64,000 nucleotides of DNA from Ahaetulla prasina. Its lineage: Eukaryota > Chordata > Lepidosauria > Squamata > Colubridae. The translations under genes were made by a program, and so were the position numbers. This document shows positions 10,928-22,164 of the stretch, one piece after another. The stretch is from positions 176,106,736 through 176,170,735 of the forward strand of contig NC_080539.1 of NCBI RefSeq assembly GCF_028640845.1, read 5' to 3'. The first letter of the stretch is position 1; each line of letters opens with the position of its first letter. A model generated the notes under the pieces. The model made no database searches and was not told the origin of the DNA. It worked only from the letters and a program-made list of their open reading frames with translations.

Positions 10928-11509
10928 TGTTCTGTTTCCCTTCCCCCAATACTCCCAGCAAAGAGTCCGTCAGAGGCCTTCCTTTTTTTTCCTTTTATTT
11001 CCTTTTATTTACATAGATACATGTCCTGGCCACGTCTACCCACGGGCCTGCCAAGTTTCTGGAGATAACGAGGAAATTATAGATAAGGCCAGAATTACTC
11101 ACGAATATATTCTTCCCTCCATTGAAATAGTTAGCTCGCGCCAATTCATTAGCTCGCGCCAACTCATTACTTTGTCCAAGACAAAAAACCAGGAAGTCCC
11201 GCCTCCTATTTATAGTCTCTGCAGATGTCACTGCATGACAATTATGACTTGGCTTTGTCCCAACTCTTCCGCTGCTGCGCACGGCGATTACGTCTACGTG
11301 ACCTTGCATCGCTCCAAAACTGTTCTTGGGGCGTTGCCAAATCAGAAGGAGGCTCCATGGAATCAGGCTGTGCCGGCCCCTCCCCCTCCCTTTGAGTGGG
11401 TGCCAGGGAGGGAAAGGGCTCAAGAGAAGCAGGGCTGGCCAGGTCTTCTCCCTCACTTTCTGAATCATCCGAGTCCAGGAGTCCGGGTCCAGGAACCTGG
11501 GTCACAACA
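10928..11509 (-). mobile_element. Solo LTR inside an ATTCT microsatellite
   Basis: 582 bp with ends TGTTCTG and CACAACA, forming a TGTT/AACA terminal inverted repeat, flanked by ATTCT on both sides (a 5-bp TSD that cannot be told apart from the surrounding repeat). On the minus strand CTATAAATAGG at about 11209 is a strong TATA box roughly 290 bp into the LTR, with an AATAAA-like A-rich stretch further on. No internal retroviral genes are attached, so the element is a solo LTR left by LTR-LTR recombination. A minus-strand open frame of 87 codons starts near the LTR edge but is not supported as a gene. Confidence 0.8.
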
Positions 11510-11544
11510 ATTCTATTCTATTCTATTCTATTCTATTCTATTCT
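11510..11544 (+). repeat. (ATTCT)n, second half of the split LINE tail
   Basis: About seven ATTCT units continuing the tail that ends at 10927 on the other side of the solo LTR. Confidence 0.9.
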
Positions 11545-11942
11545 TTACATGGTGATGACCCTTCATTTTATCCCCCAACACCAATCAGGTGAGATATATT
11601 AGAGACTTCAGATACCTTCAAGTATTGGCATAATTATTCTATATAGTCAACATACATTTGGAACTATCAGTGGAAATGTCCTAACTCAATAGCAGTAAAT
11701 CAGTTAAATCATCACAAAAACAATCTGTCTTTCCCTGCCACCCTCAAAAATACAGAAGTTCTTTCACCCCTCCTCCACTGAAAAGGGAAATAAAATTGTT
11801 GAATATGTCCTTCATGCTAGATATATTTGTCTTGTCTAGGCAAAAAGAGAAAAAAAACAAAAATCCAGAATCTTAAAAAATGAGAACTGAGAAGGCTTCA
11901 GACCTTCTCTTCCCTTGAAAGACCTGCAAGAAAGGGTGAAGC
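11545..11942. other. Unique sequence, nothing recognised
   Basis: No repeat or coding signal recognised between the split LINE tail and the next MITE. Confidence 0.5.
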
Positions 11943-12314
11943 CAGGAGTGGGCTTCAAAAATTTTAGCAAGGGATTTGGGCATGGCCTAGTCGGCCTCCT
12001 GCACCATGGTGGAGGGGGAATTTTTGCCCTCCCCTGGCTTTCCTCCAGCCTCTCAGAGGGCAAAATGGCCTCCCCGGGCTCCAGAGGCTGTCTCAAGACC
12101 AGAAACAGGCCCATTTTTCGCCCTCCCTGAGCCTCCGCGCACTCCCTGCACTTACCTGCATCCAAAACGGGCCGTGTGGGGACTCCTGAGAGGGGAGGGG
12201 AGGGGAAGGGTGGGAAGGACCAGCCAAGAGTAGGATTTGGGGGTTCTCCAAATTGCACAGAATCTTAGCTAGAGGTTCTCCCGAACCCCTGCAAACCTCA
12301 GCAGCCCGCACCTG
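11943..12314. mobile_element. hAT-type MITE with 8-bp TSD
   Basis: Begins CAGGAGTGGGCTTCAAAAATTTT and ends CCCGCACCTG. Flanking 8-mers GGTGAAGC (11935-11942) and GTTGAAGC (12315-12322) differ at one base. The interior is GC-rich and non-coding; open frames across it are compositional artefacts. Confidence 0.8.
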
Positions 12315-12322
12315 GTTGAAGC

Positions 12323-14803
12323 CCAGGAGGCAAAGGGAAGCAAGAATTTCCTACAAACTGGAACGAATCCACCTAGAAACTCAGCAAAGCTGTAACATTG
12401 CAAAGAAAACACCAGTTTTGTTCCAGTTTCAAATGAAATTACAGTAGGTCCAGTAAAAAAAAAAACTCAGCTCGCAAAACCAGCCAACACTGTTTGGTCA
12501 CACAGGCTCTGCAGTCACATCGTACTTCTAGTTTTCCATATGGACGTGTCCTAATAAGAGTCACAAATTATACCTAAATCAGAATGGAGGACCATTAAGT
12601 TCAGAGTTTACCATTACCTAAGTGGATCATTGCCCAGTGTTGAGTATTTCCAAATCCCATTATTTTCCATGGGAGAGAATTTAGCATAAAATCAATGAAC
12701 CTTAAAAGTGCTTTTTATTAACAGGCCTGTATTTCAATATTTTTATCGCTTCGGCTATGCCTCCGCTGGTAAATAAGGACCAAACAGATCTCAAAGCTGT
12801 ACTGAAGCTGGGCCTTTTCTCTTGGACCAGACTTAGGCTTTATGTTGTAACGGGCTCACATATTATTCTCCTGACAACCAGCACACAATGAGCAACGGGT
12901 TACAGAGTCACTCTGGAGAGACCCATGGAAAAGGATTAAATTCTTTAATCTCTGAGCTGCTTTCTTTCATTCAAACCAAATCATGAAACCCAAATCGAAT
13001 CTGTCCATGAACTTGGGGGAAGGCCTGTAGCTGAAACTACAATGCAACACAACCTGTTTTTCTTTTCTTTACTTTTCACTCTTCCTGTTTTGTCAGAATG
13101 CTTTAGAGATTTAACGAGAGAAAGAAAAGAATATTCTCTCCAAGAAAGAATGAAAATTACGGACTCAGCTATTTTCCCTTAGGTGGAAAAAAAACAGGAG
13201 TGAAAAGGAGATAAAGGAGAAGGGGAGGCAAAGAGAAACACAAAGTCACAAAATGTTAGTAATTATTAGAATTAGTATTTGTGTATATAATTGTTGGCTT
13301 CTGGGACTTGGCTGTACACCGTTGATCTGGGTGTCCAGCAGGCAGGAACAGACTGTAATTTTCACATTCCTGCTTGAAAAAATCAAAACCCCAATGCAAG
13401 GCAATGAGAAGATTGAAATGCTTTCTGGATCTCCATCTTTTGATTTCTTTTAAGAGATGGGGGAACCTGTTTTAATATATTTCACAACATCATCAAAATC
13501 CTGCAAGACATCATTAAAAAGACATAGCCACGCCACGTTAAGTTCACTGAGCCTAAGAGGGCTGATTTTCACATACATATTTGTGGGACTGTTATCCAAA
13601 ATACCGATTCAAAGATAAGTCCCAGTTATGTAACTATTGCTTTATTCTCTAAGCATAGGATGGGGAAAATGAAATTAAAAATTCATTAAAAGTCTGATTT
13701 TTTATTATGCTTTTTTTCTGTAGTGATTTAATGACAATTGTAGTGATTGGTCCATTTTCTAGAACAATCTCTTTCCCCCAGTAGAAAATTCTTTCATGTA
13801 AACTATTTACCAATAAAGCGGGGAGGGGGGAGGGAACCACTAATAACCTAGAAACGTATATTCTCCATTCAATCCCCATTATTTTTTTTAAAAAAATAAT
13901 AGATTTTGCAACCACACACATTCCCTATCCCTTTCCCCCCTCTTTTTTTGACTCTGGTACTTCTAAAGATGGTTAGTTGCACTGAGCTAATATGAGACAG
14001 AATACTTCATTCTTAATTTGCATGTCAGTTGGCAGCTACAGTTGCTCCCTTCAGATTAGCAACATCCCAGTGCACACTAAAAGGCAAAAAGGACACAAAG
14101 TGAATTGCAGTTCTGCCCTTCTCTTCCAGCCTTTGCATTCCCAGCCCAGGTCTATTGATAAACAATTGGGACAAACCAACATGCAGGGCGTAAGATCAAT
14201 CTTGCTGTTTATTTTGCCAAGTGGAAAGAACAAAGCCGAGAAGAAAAAGCCTAAACATAAGCATAGGAAAAAGAGAACAAGGTTAAAGGGGTTTTTTTTT
14301 TCCTTTAATGTGCCTGATGGGCAGTTATAGACAATAAATCTATGTAGAAAAAAAGCAGCTGAGCTAAAATCAAGGATGATGATTTCTATTCTCTACCGTA
14401 TCCTAAGGGCATAAAAGCACTTCTCTTGGTCACCACTGGAGGCCCATATGAAGCATGGTATAAAGATATTGTGTTCTCACCAGGGGGGGTGAGAGGGGAA
14501 CAAAAAAAATTCCCATTATTTGGAAAGGGGCTTCAAACTTTTGATACTGCTGGTTAGTTTTCCCTTTTCTTCTGGAGTGATAATGCAATTCAATTCCTCT
14601 TTTTAACAAGCCACGGAATGGAGGCTGTTGCCTGAGGCAGCCGCTCAGCGTTAACTCCATGTTCTACTCAGATAAATATTGCCAATTGGGAGTTTGTTGC
14701 TTTTTTCAAAAGGGAATATTAAACATGAACGTCACATTTGTAATCAGGTTATTCCAATGACAAGGGATAAACCCAAGCATGTAAAGCATTGCCTGTTTGC
14801 AGT
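12323..14803. other. Unique sequence, about 2.5 kb
   Basis: No transposon, SINE or coding exon recognised. Several short open frames lack domains. It contains a G-run near 13821-13835 and mixed poly-A/T runs. Confidence 0.5.
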
Positions 14804-14805
14804 TA

Positions 14806-15741
14806 GAATAGAATAGAATAGAATAGAATAGAATAGAATAGAATAGAATAGAATAGAATAGAATAGAATAGAATAGAATAGAATAGAATAGAATAGAATA
14901 GAATTCTTTATTAGCCAGGTGTGATTGGACACACAAGGAATTTGTCTTGGTGCATAAGCTCTCAGTGTACATAAAAGAAAAGATACCTTCATCAAGAATC
15001 ATAAGGTGCAACCAGGAGTGAAATGCTCCCGGTTCGGACCCGATCGCATGATCCGATAATGATAGGGGCAGGTAGTTCGGAGAACCAGTAGCAAAAATCC
15101 CTCCCCCTCCCACTGCCCACGCCTCGCTGTTCCTCTTCTCTGTCCCTGAAGCGCTCAGTGGTGATATAGCTGCAAACGACCTTAAATGACTGGCGCGGCA
15201 CTTCACTAAAGCTGATGAGTGCTGTAAGCGGCTAGTAGACCGGTGCCTCTATTTTTAAAGAAGGTAGACCGGTGCCTGCCAAAAAAAGGCACTTGGTAGA
15301 CTGGGGCCTCTCAGTAAAAGGCAACTGGTAGACCGGGGCCTCTATTTTTAAAGAAAGTAGACTGGTGCCTCCCAAGTTTTGTATACTTTATTATTTTTAT
15401 TATTTATTATTATTGACCATGCTCATTCAGTCACCTGACCACCAAGCCACACTCACCAATTAAGCCACGCCCACAGAACCAGTAGGGAAAATTTTTAGAT
15501 TTCACCCCTGGGTACAACACTTAATGATAGTCATAGGGTACAAATAAGCAATCAGGAAACAATCGGTATTAATATAAATCATAGGATATAAGCAACAAAG
15601 TTACAGTCATACAGTCATAAGTGGAAGAGATGGGTGATGGGAACTATGACAAGATTAAAAGTAGTGAAGATTTAGTAAATGGTTGACAGTGTTGAGGGAA
15701 TTATTTGTTTAACAGAATGATGGCGTTCGGGAAGAACAAGT
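14806..15741 (-). mobile_element. Rex1-like LINE 3' end with AGAAT tail and nested MITE
   Basis: About 19 AGAAT units (14806-14903) lead into the same 3' UTR as 60433 onward (GTGTGATTGGACACACAAGG, CTCTCAGTGTACATAAAAG). A MITE occupies 15013-15510. The LINE then resumes with CAACACTTAATGATAGTCAT and ends near CGTTCGGGAAGAACAAGTT. 5' truncated, and no usable ORF remains. Confidence 0.88.
15013..15510. mobile_element. hAT-type MITE nested in a LINE
   Basis: Starts CAGGAGTGAAATGC and ends AGATTTCACCCCTG. TSD GGTGCAAC (15005-15012) and GGTACAAC (15511-15518). The uninterrupted LINE sequence at 60538 reads AAGGTACAACA, which confirms the empty site. The interior has direct repeats of a GTAGACCGG(T/G)GCCT block (15235-15370). 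Confidence 0.88.
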
Positions 15742-16277
15742 TAGATAAAGTTTAGAAACCCAGTTAAACAGGAGAGGGGGAAAATATAAATGGGTTTTGC
15801 CAACAGTAACTAAAACTAAAGAGGTCTGAAGGAGGAAGTCATCCATGACAAATAACAACCCAAAAATGTCAGCACAAGTTGAGACAAAAAGGGAAATAGA
15901 GGATACATGGTAAGTTTGCCTTCCAAGAATTCATTTAATTGGCCTATAATCCTATGCACAGGGGATAGGCAAGCTGCATGTCATGTGAGCTACATTGGGC
16001 CCCTGAAGAATTTGCTTGGGGAGCCTAGAAAGAGGAGGAAAAGTGCTTTAATGCTCCTTCACAGCAAGTGTAACACTGTCAAAGTCTTTGTTTCTCCTCT
16101 CCAAACTGGCAGGGATTTTGATCAGGATTAACTTCTCCTAAACAGCCTCATCCCCAGATTCACTATGTGTTTCTTCATAGAGTGGACTGAGAAATGACAA
16201 AAGGGATAATGAAGCAAAGGGGATAATGAAGCAGGATATGGAGTTTGTGGAGAAATTGAATGAATTCCTTGCATCTG
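15742..16277. other. Unique sequence
   Basis: No gene or known repeat recognised. A short imperfect tandem (GGGATAATGAAGCA, twice) lies at about 16203-16233. Confidence 0.5.
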
Positions 16278-17307
16278 TCTTTTTTTTTTTTTTGTCACAA
16301 CATTATATACAAGAACATATATTGAAAGGAAACAATAGGACAGGAATGGTAGGCACTTTTGTGCACTTATGCACGCCCCTTATAGTCGTCTTAGGAATGG
16401 GGTGAGGTCAATGGTAGACAGTTTTTGGTTAAAGCTTTTGGGAGTTGGAGAAGAGACCATAGAGTCAGGTAGTGTATTCCAAGCATTAACAACTCTGTTA
16501 CAAAAGTCATATTTTCTGCAATCAAGATTGAAGCGGTTAACATTAAGTTTGAATCTATTGTTTGCTCTTGTACTATTGCTATTGAAGCTGAAGTAGTCTT
16601 TAACAGGAAGGACATTGCAATAGATGATTCTGTGTGTTAAACACAGGTCTTGTCGGAGTCAGCGGAGTTCTAAGTTTTCTAATCCCAGGATTTCAAGTCT
16701 GGTGGGATAAGGTATTTTGTTGTTTACAGAGGAGCGGAGAACTCTTCTTGTAAAATATTTCTGGACTCGTTCAATTGTATTAATGTCAGAGATGTGGTAT
16801 GGATTCCAGACAGGTGAGCTGTATTCAAGAATAGGTCTAGCAAATGTTTTGAATGCTCTGGTTAGTAGTGTAGACTTTTTGGAAAAGAAGCTACACAGAA
16901 TTAGGTTTACAACTCTTAGAGCCTTTTTTGCTATATGGTTGCAGTGGGCTTTGGCACTTAGATCATTTGATATGAAAACTCCAAGGTCCTTAACAGGGTA
17001 GGGGTCATCCATTAAGCTTGTACTTAGTGTTTGGGTTCTTTTTCCCAATATGTAAGACTGAGCATTTGGTGGTTGAGATTTGGAGTTGCCAAGTTTTAGA
17101 CCAATCAGATACAAAATCAAGGTCTTTTTGAAGGGTAGTAGTATTGTTGGTGGTGTTAAATAGTTTGGCATCATCAGCAAAGAGAACACAATAACTTGAG
17201 ATATGGTCACAGAGATCATTTATGTATAGTATGAAGAGTGTTGGTCCAAGAACGCTGCCTTGAGGAACGCCACCTTTGACAGGGACAGGATTGGTAGAGC
17301 ATTGCCA
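16278..17307 (-). pseudogene. Family A LINE: RT core, C-terminal domain and 3' UTR
   Basis: The minus-strand frames read GVPQGSVLGPTLF, the catalytic FADDAKLF, LQISTTKCSVLHIGKK, then AFKTFARPILEYSSPVWNP, SDINTIERVQKYFTRRVL and TRLEILGLENLELR. The RT active-site FADD is intact. Frames are broken by at least one 1-base indel near the upstream edge and by further changes within. The 3' UTR (GTCTGTAAGGGGCGTGCA-type, here slightly altered) ends in an A/T-rich tail. It joins directly to the nested copy at 17313. Confidence 0.8.
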
Positions 17308-17312
17308 ATTTT

Positions 17313-18196
17313 ATTTTTTTATTTTTTTATTTTGTCACAACAATATATACAAGTATCATACAAAAAAGATTATATAGTATATAAACATATATATGAGTAA
17401 ATATTAGGAGGTATAAGCATATATATATATATATAAGAAGAAGAAAAAGGAAAACAATAGGACAGGAATGGTAGGCACGTTTGTGCTCTTATGGACGCCC
17501 CTTATGGTCCTCTTAGGAATGGGGTGAGGTCAATATTAGAAAGTTTTTGGTTAAAGCTTTTGGGATTATGGGAAGAGACCACAGAGTCAGGTAAAGTGTT
17601 CCAAGCACTGATGATTCTGTTACAGAAGTCATATTTTCTGCAATCTAGATTAAAGCGGTTAACATTAAGTTTAAATCTATTGGTTGCTCTTGTATTATTG
17701 CAATGAAAGCTGAAGTAGTCTTTAACAGGAAGGACATTACAATAGATGATTCTATGAGTTAAACTTAGGTCTTGTCGACGGCGACGGAGTTCCAAGTTTT
17801 CTAAGCCTAGGATTTCAAGTCTGGTGGGATAAGATATTTTGTTGTTTTCAGAGGAATGAAAAACTCTTCTTGTAAAATATTTCTGGACATGTTCAATTGT
17901 ATTGATGTCAGAAATGTGGTGAGGGTTCCAGACAGGCAAGCTGTATTCTAGAATTGGTCTAGCAAATGTTTTATATGCTCTGGTTAGTAGTGTAGTGTTT
18001 TTGGAAAAGAAGCTACGCAAAATTAGGTTTACAACTCTTAGAACCTTTTTTGCTATGTAGTTGCAGTGGGCTTTGGCACTTAGGTCATTTGATATGAAAA
18101 CTCCAAGGTCTTTAACAGGGTGGGGGTCATCTGTAAGGTAATGGCCATCCAGTATGTACTTAGTGTTTGGGTTCTTTTTTCCAATATGTAAGGCTG
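17313..18196 (-). mobile_element. 5'-truncated family A LINE nested in its own family
   Basis: Includes the 3' tail at 17313, the 3' UTR and a 172-codon C-terminal open frame (17502-18020: ARPILEYSLPVWNP, NTIEHVQKYFTRRVF, TRLEILGLENLELR, SAWNTLPDSVVSS). It breaks off at about 18196. The repeat ATTTT occurs at 17308-17312 and 18197-18201 as a target-site duplication. It is several per cent diverged from the host copy. Confidence 0.8.
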
Positions 18197-18909
18197 ATTT
18201 TGACCACTTGTTGTCTGGTTGACAGGAAAGCAGTTATCCAATTGTGAAGAGGTCCAGAAATGCCGTAGGATTTTAGTTTTAGGAGTAGTTTATCATGTAC
18301 TACTGAGTCAAAAGCTTTGCAGAAGTCTATGTAGATTGCATCTATTGCTTTGCCTTGATCAAGATTAGTAGTCCATATGTTTTTGCAGTGGAGAAGTTGT
18401 AAGTTACATGATAATTTTTTTCTGAAACCAAATTGTTTATGAGAGAGTAGGTTGTTTGTTTCTAGGTGGAGGGTAATGGATTGGTTGATGATAGATTCCA
18501 TTACTTTGCAGGTGATGCAGCATAGAGAGATTGGTCTGTAATTTTCAACTAGGCTGGTATCTCCTTTTTTGAAGATAGGGATGACTATGACTAGAGACCA
18601 AAGTTTGGGAAGGGAACCAGTCGTGAAAGCTTTATCAAAGATTATGCTTAGGGGTTATGCTATATTAGTGGAAAGTTTTTTTAAGAAATATGCACATAGT
18701 CCATCAGGCCCAATAGATAAAGATGGTTTCAGTTTGTGAAGAGCTTTTTCAACATAATCTTCTGTAAAGTCTATATGAGTTAAGTCGTTGTAATCATTGT
18801 TAGTACGACTGGGGAATGTCAGATATGTGCCATCACTGTTAACAAAGACAGCCGAAGAATGTATTAAAGAGGTTTGCTTTAACTGTTTTATTGTTACATT
18901 CATTGCCAT
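18197..18909 (-). pseudogene. Family A LINE: N-terminal half of reverse transcriptase
   Basis: The open pieces carry LHKLKPSLSIGPDGLCAYFLKK (18655-18909), then a gap with a broken frame, then KQFGFRKKLSCNLQLL, IYIDFCKAFDSVVHDKLL and LLKLKSYGISGPLHNWI (18160-18501). IDFCKAFDSV is RT motif A with its aspartate. The frames are shifted relative to each other. The next RT motifs are found beyond the nested copy, at 17307 and below. Confidence 0.8.
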
Positions 18910-19354
18910 TAGATTCTTTTAGTGGTGGGATGGATCTTGATTCTTTAAGTTTATTGTTAACAAAATTATAAAAAGCACGATTGGAAATTGTGCGCAGAAG
19001 ATCTTCTTCTTGCTTTGTGTGGTAAATGGTGCATTCAGTTTTTATTTGGTTGCAAATATTTCTGTAGCGGTTTTTGAAGTTTGCTACATGGCCCTTTTTG
19101 TTTCTTCTCCAGAGGGATTTTTTTTTGGATTGAAGTTCTTTATTGATATGGGTAATTGGTTTTGTTTTTTTTATTTTGGTGGTGATTTGTGGTACGTATT
19201 GTTTGATGACTCTATTGATTTCAAGTAGGAAAACTCTGTAGTGATCTTCAGCAGTGATACAGGTTGAGAATAGATTTTGCCAGTCAAGATATGAGAGGTC
19301 ATTGTTTATAAGGTCATAGTTGGCTTTTTTGAAATTGTAGTTAAGAGTACTATT

Positions 19355-19356
<2 letters not shown>

Positions 19357-19398
<42 letters not shown>

Positions 19399-19866
19399 TT
19401 CATATTTCTATACTGCCCTATCTCCCTAAGGACTCAGGGCGGTGTACAGCCATATAAAAACACACAAATATACAAAATAAAACATTCATCTAAAAAACTT
19501 ATTATAAAGGCCAAATATTTAAAATAAGATATAAATAATAAAACCCAATTTAAACCAAAGCTAAAATTTAGTCATTTAAAAATTTAAAACCCTAGTCCAG
19601 TCCTGCGCAAATGAGTAGATGTGTCTTAAGCTCGCGGCAGAAGGTCCGAAGGTCAGGAAGTTGACGAAGTCCTGGGGGAAGCTCGTTCCAGAGGGTGGGA
19701 GCCCCCACAGAAAAGGCCCTTCCCCTGGGCGTCGCCAGTCGGCACTGCCTGGCACTGCCAGTCGGCACTGCCTGGCCGACGGCACCCTGAGGAGTCCCTC
19801 TCTGTGAGAGCACACGGGTCGGTGGGAGGCATTCGGTGGCAGCAGATGGTCCCGTAAGTAATCCGG
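19357..19866 (-). mobile_element. L2 LINE 3' fragment nested in family A LINE
   Basis: The tail of ATTT units (19357-19400) is followed by the L2 3' end CTATCTCCCTAAGGACTCAG and GGCGGTGTACAGCC and by a coding remnant reading GAPTLWNELPPGLRQLPDLR and FCRELKTHL. The same sequence occurs in the long L2 at 47769. The 6-mer TATTAT lies on both sides (19351-19356 and 19867-19872). Beyond it the family A endonuclease region resumes. Confidence 0.88.
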
Positions 19867-20124
19867 TATTATGACAATTTATGTGAGGGTGTATATTGAG
19901 ACAAAAGTCTATCATGCAGTAGTCACTGTTGGAAAAGGGTTCTTTTATTTGTAGTCCATAAATTGAGTTTGTATTATTGCAAAAGATGAGATCAAGGCAG
20001 TTGTTGAGTCTTGTATTGTTAGTTACTAGTTGTTCAAGACTTAGGTCTGTAACGGAGTCGTATAGTGTAGTATGGATTGGTTCAGTTGTACATTCATTTG
20101 TTATCCTGTTAATAAAAGGTAGAT

Positions 20125-20484
20125 TTAGGTCACCCAGGAAGATGAGAGGATATGGGCAAGAGGTAGCCCATGTAACAGTGTGGTTAACTTATTTGCGTGA
20201 TCGATGTCGTAGTCAGGTGCTCTGTAGCATAGTAAGAATCGAAGTGTGGTGTTAATGGACAGATCACATACAATAGTTTCAGGAAGAGAAAGTTTATGTG
20301 CAACTTGAATATTTTTAAGGTTCAGTGATTTTTTGTAAAAGATAGCCACTCCACCACCTCTGTGGTTTTCACGATCTGATCGAAAAACTTGATATTCTTT
20401 GTTTGAAATAATGGAGTTAAGGAGGAATGAGTTTAGCCATGTTTCACAAACAAATATAATATCAAATGTACCATTGTTTAACAA
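20125..20484 (-). pseudogene. Family A LINE: APE-type endonuclease domain
   Basis: A 119-codon open piece reads FDIIFVCETWLN (catalytic glutamate of the apurinic-endonuclease family), then ENHRGGGVAIFYKKSL and FLLCYRAPDYD. In active elements this domain nicks the target DNA to prime reverse transcription. The frame is lost after about 20125, in the stretch leading to the L2 insertion. Confidence 0.82.
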
Positions 20485-20586
20485 TAGGATAAATTCAGAT
20501 AATTTGTTTACAATACTTCTTGCATTTATTAATTTACATTTGAGACCTGCAGTGTTTGGTGTAGAAGAGGTAAGAAGCGTGCATAC

Positions 20587-21480
20587 CTAGTTTTGATTGA
20601 TAGTTGATTGAGGGTTATGAACAACAGGTGGTTGAAGGAAGGTTGGTTGAGCATTGAGTGGTTGTTCATTGGATGATTGGAGGATTTGTATGGGTGGTAG
20701 GGTGTTAGTTGGTTGTTCGACAGTTGATTGAATAGGTGGTTGGATGTTCCGATTGGCAGATGGATGGATGCCTTGATTGATGGATTGTTGGATGTTTTGA
20801 TTGAAGTGAGGTTGAGTGATGGCTATTTGATTGTAGGATTTTCTTTTTATGCAGTCAGCACGGTAGTCAATGTAAAGGTTGGTTTCACCTTCTTCTTGCC
20901 GTCGTTTGAGCTCAGAACGAAATTCATGGGATCTAATACGATGTAGGAATGATAGGTTTGGTCTAGCTCTGAGTTTGTTGAAGCTGAGATTGTTTCTGGC
21001 AATTGTGTTCATAGTACAGATGAAATTTCTTTTGCTGGTTTCATTTTTCCATATGACACTACAGAATTTAGGCACCACTGAACCATCACTGTATTTGAAT
21101 TCGGGTCCATCTCTGGAGACTTCGGTTATTTCACTAGGGTTGAAGGTTAATAGTTTGTAATTTGAAATGATGTTACGTATTTTATCAATATCTTTCATTT
21201 GTAATACCTAGACCAAATAATATAGCATTTTGACGCTTTTGTTCTCTCTCAATTGTATCTTTTACTAGTATTGCTACATTGTTTGGTTGATTGGTAGATG
21301 TTTTTGGTTTAGTTTGTGCAGAAGGCAATGTTTGCTGGTTTGGGAAATGTTTTTGATCAGTTGTGATTCCATTTATTTGTGTTGTAAGTTTTTTTTCAAG
21401 ATTGGTGAAGAATGTATCAAAATGTGCTAGTAATTTTTTTTCTAAATTTGTTTGAATGGTGATGACAGTTTTTTTCTAGG
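20587..21480 (-). pseudogene. Family A LINE: ORF1 protein
   Basis: The main open piece is 203 codons (20587-21198). Its first half is basic (NNLSFNKLRARPNLSFLHR, RSELKRRQEEGETNLYIDY), a pattern seen in ORF1 proteins of CR1-like LINEs that bind the RNA. The second half is rich in Q, N and P (NQNIQQSINQGIHPSANRNI), a low-complexity tail. Upstream, in a different register (21199-21480), lie QTNLEKKLLAHFDTFFTNLE, a coiled-coil-like heptad stretch, and REQKRQNAILFGL. ORF1 was therefore longer and is now split by a frameshift near 21200. Confidence 0.65.
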
Positions 21481-21490
21481 TTTTATTATA

Positions 21491-21689
21491 GAATTTATGG
21501 ACAGATACTTGGGTCTGTGTTAACTTTCTTGAGAAAGGAATTGAAGAAAGAAAAGAAAATATTCCAGAACATCTTGAAAGAACACAAGTAAGAAATCTTC
21601 AAATCCTACTAGTGTTGATTCAAGAGTTCCTAAAGAACTCAAATTGTGACTTCTAAAAGGGAAAAAATGTACCTCACATCTAAAATCAA
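21491..21689. other. Unique sequence, nothing recognised
   Basis: Lies between the 5' end of the family A LINE and a CR1 RT scrap. Confidence 0.4.
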
Positions 21690-22040
21690 GTTTAGCACTC
21701 AAAGACTGGATGATAGTCAATGTAACATTAAATTTTAATAAGGAGAAATCTGGAAGATTAAAGGCTATCAGCTTAACATCTTTTCTGAGCAAATTTATTG
21801 AAATGGTAATCAAATATAGGCCACACACGAAAAATAAGAAGAATGTAGAGGATCAAGACTTACTGAAGGGCAATCTGCATGAATCCTGGAAAAGAAAATC
21901 CTGCCTTATCAAGTTAAGAAGTATTTGAATGGAGATCACTTGATCAACACTGTATATAATACTTTGATTTTCAGAAAGCCTGGGACAAAGTTCCTCATCA
22001 AAGGCTCTAGAACAAACTTAGCTATCATGAGATTTCATGT
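21690..22040 (+). pseudogene. CR1-like RT fragment
   Basis: The plus-strand frames read KAISLTSFLSKFIEMVIK, then a decayed GFxKGxSCLTNL-like block (ESWKRKSCLIKL), then FDFQKAWDKVPHQRL followed by NKLSYH. These match the consecutive RT blocks of CR1-superclade LINEs (RPISLTS; HGF.KG.SC; motif A DF.KAFD.VPH). Frameshifts separate the blocks and the piece is old. Ends are approximate. Confidence 0.6.
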
Positions 22041-22164
22041 ATGTGTTTATTGTTTGAGTTCTATAATTGATCTCTAATACAAAATAGCTGATTTTTAATA
22101 CAAAATAAATATATATGGTTGCCAAGTAAAACTATTGCCATGGATATATATAGCCAAGAAACAG

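Larger units (their letters stand above)
16278..21490 (-). mobile_element. Nearly full-length CR1-like LINE (family A), interrupted twice
   Basis: Removing a 5'-truncated copy of the same family (17313-18196) and an L2 fragment (19357-19866) leaves about 3.8 kb in the expected order: ORF1 (about 20587-21480), endonuclease (about 20125-20484), reverse transcriptase (18197 onward, then 17307 down), a C-terminal domain, and a 3' UTR ending in a poly-A-like tail at 16278. At the first interruption the RT segment ending QQVVK continues on the other side as GVPQGSVLGP after a single-base shift, and the 5-bp repeat ATTTT marks the insertion. Clade assignment to CR1/L3-like rests on the endonuclease-RT layout and the ARPILEYSSPVWNP C-terminal motif. 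Confidence 0.82.

Noticed and set aside
11242..11505. 87-codon acidic/proline-rich frame starting near the solo LTR edge
   Set aside because: It sits in the LTR U3-like region upstream of the TATA box; no homology is recognised and no support as a gene.
16278..18196. Two separate tandem LINE insertions
   Set aside because: The ATTTT duplication and the colinear RT sequence beyond 18197 show one element with a nested copy instead.
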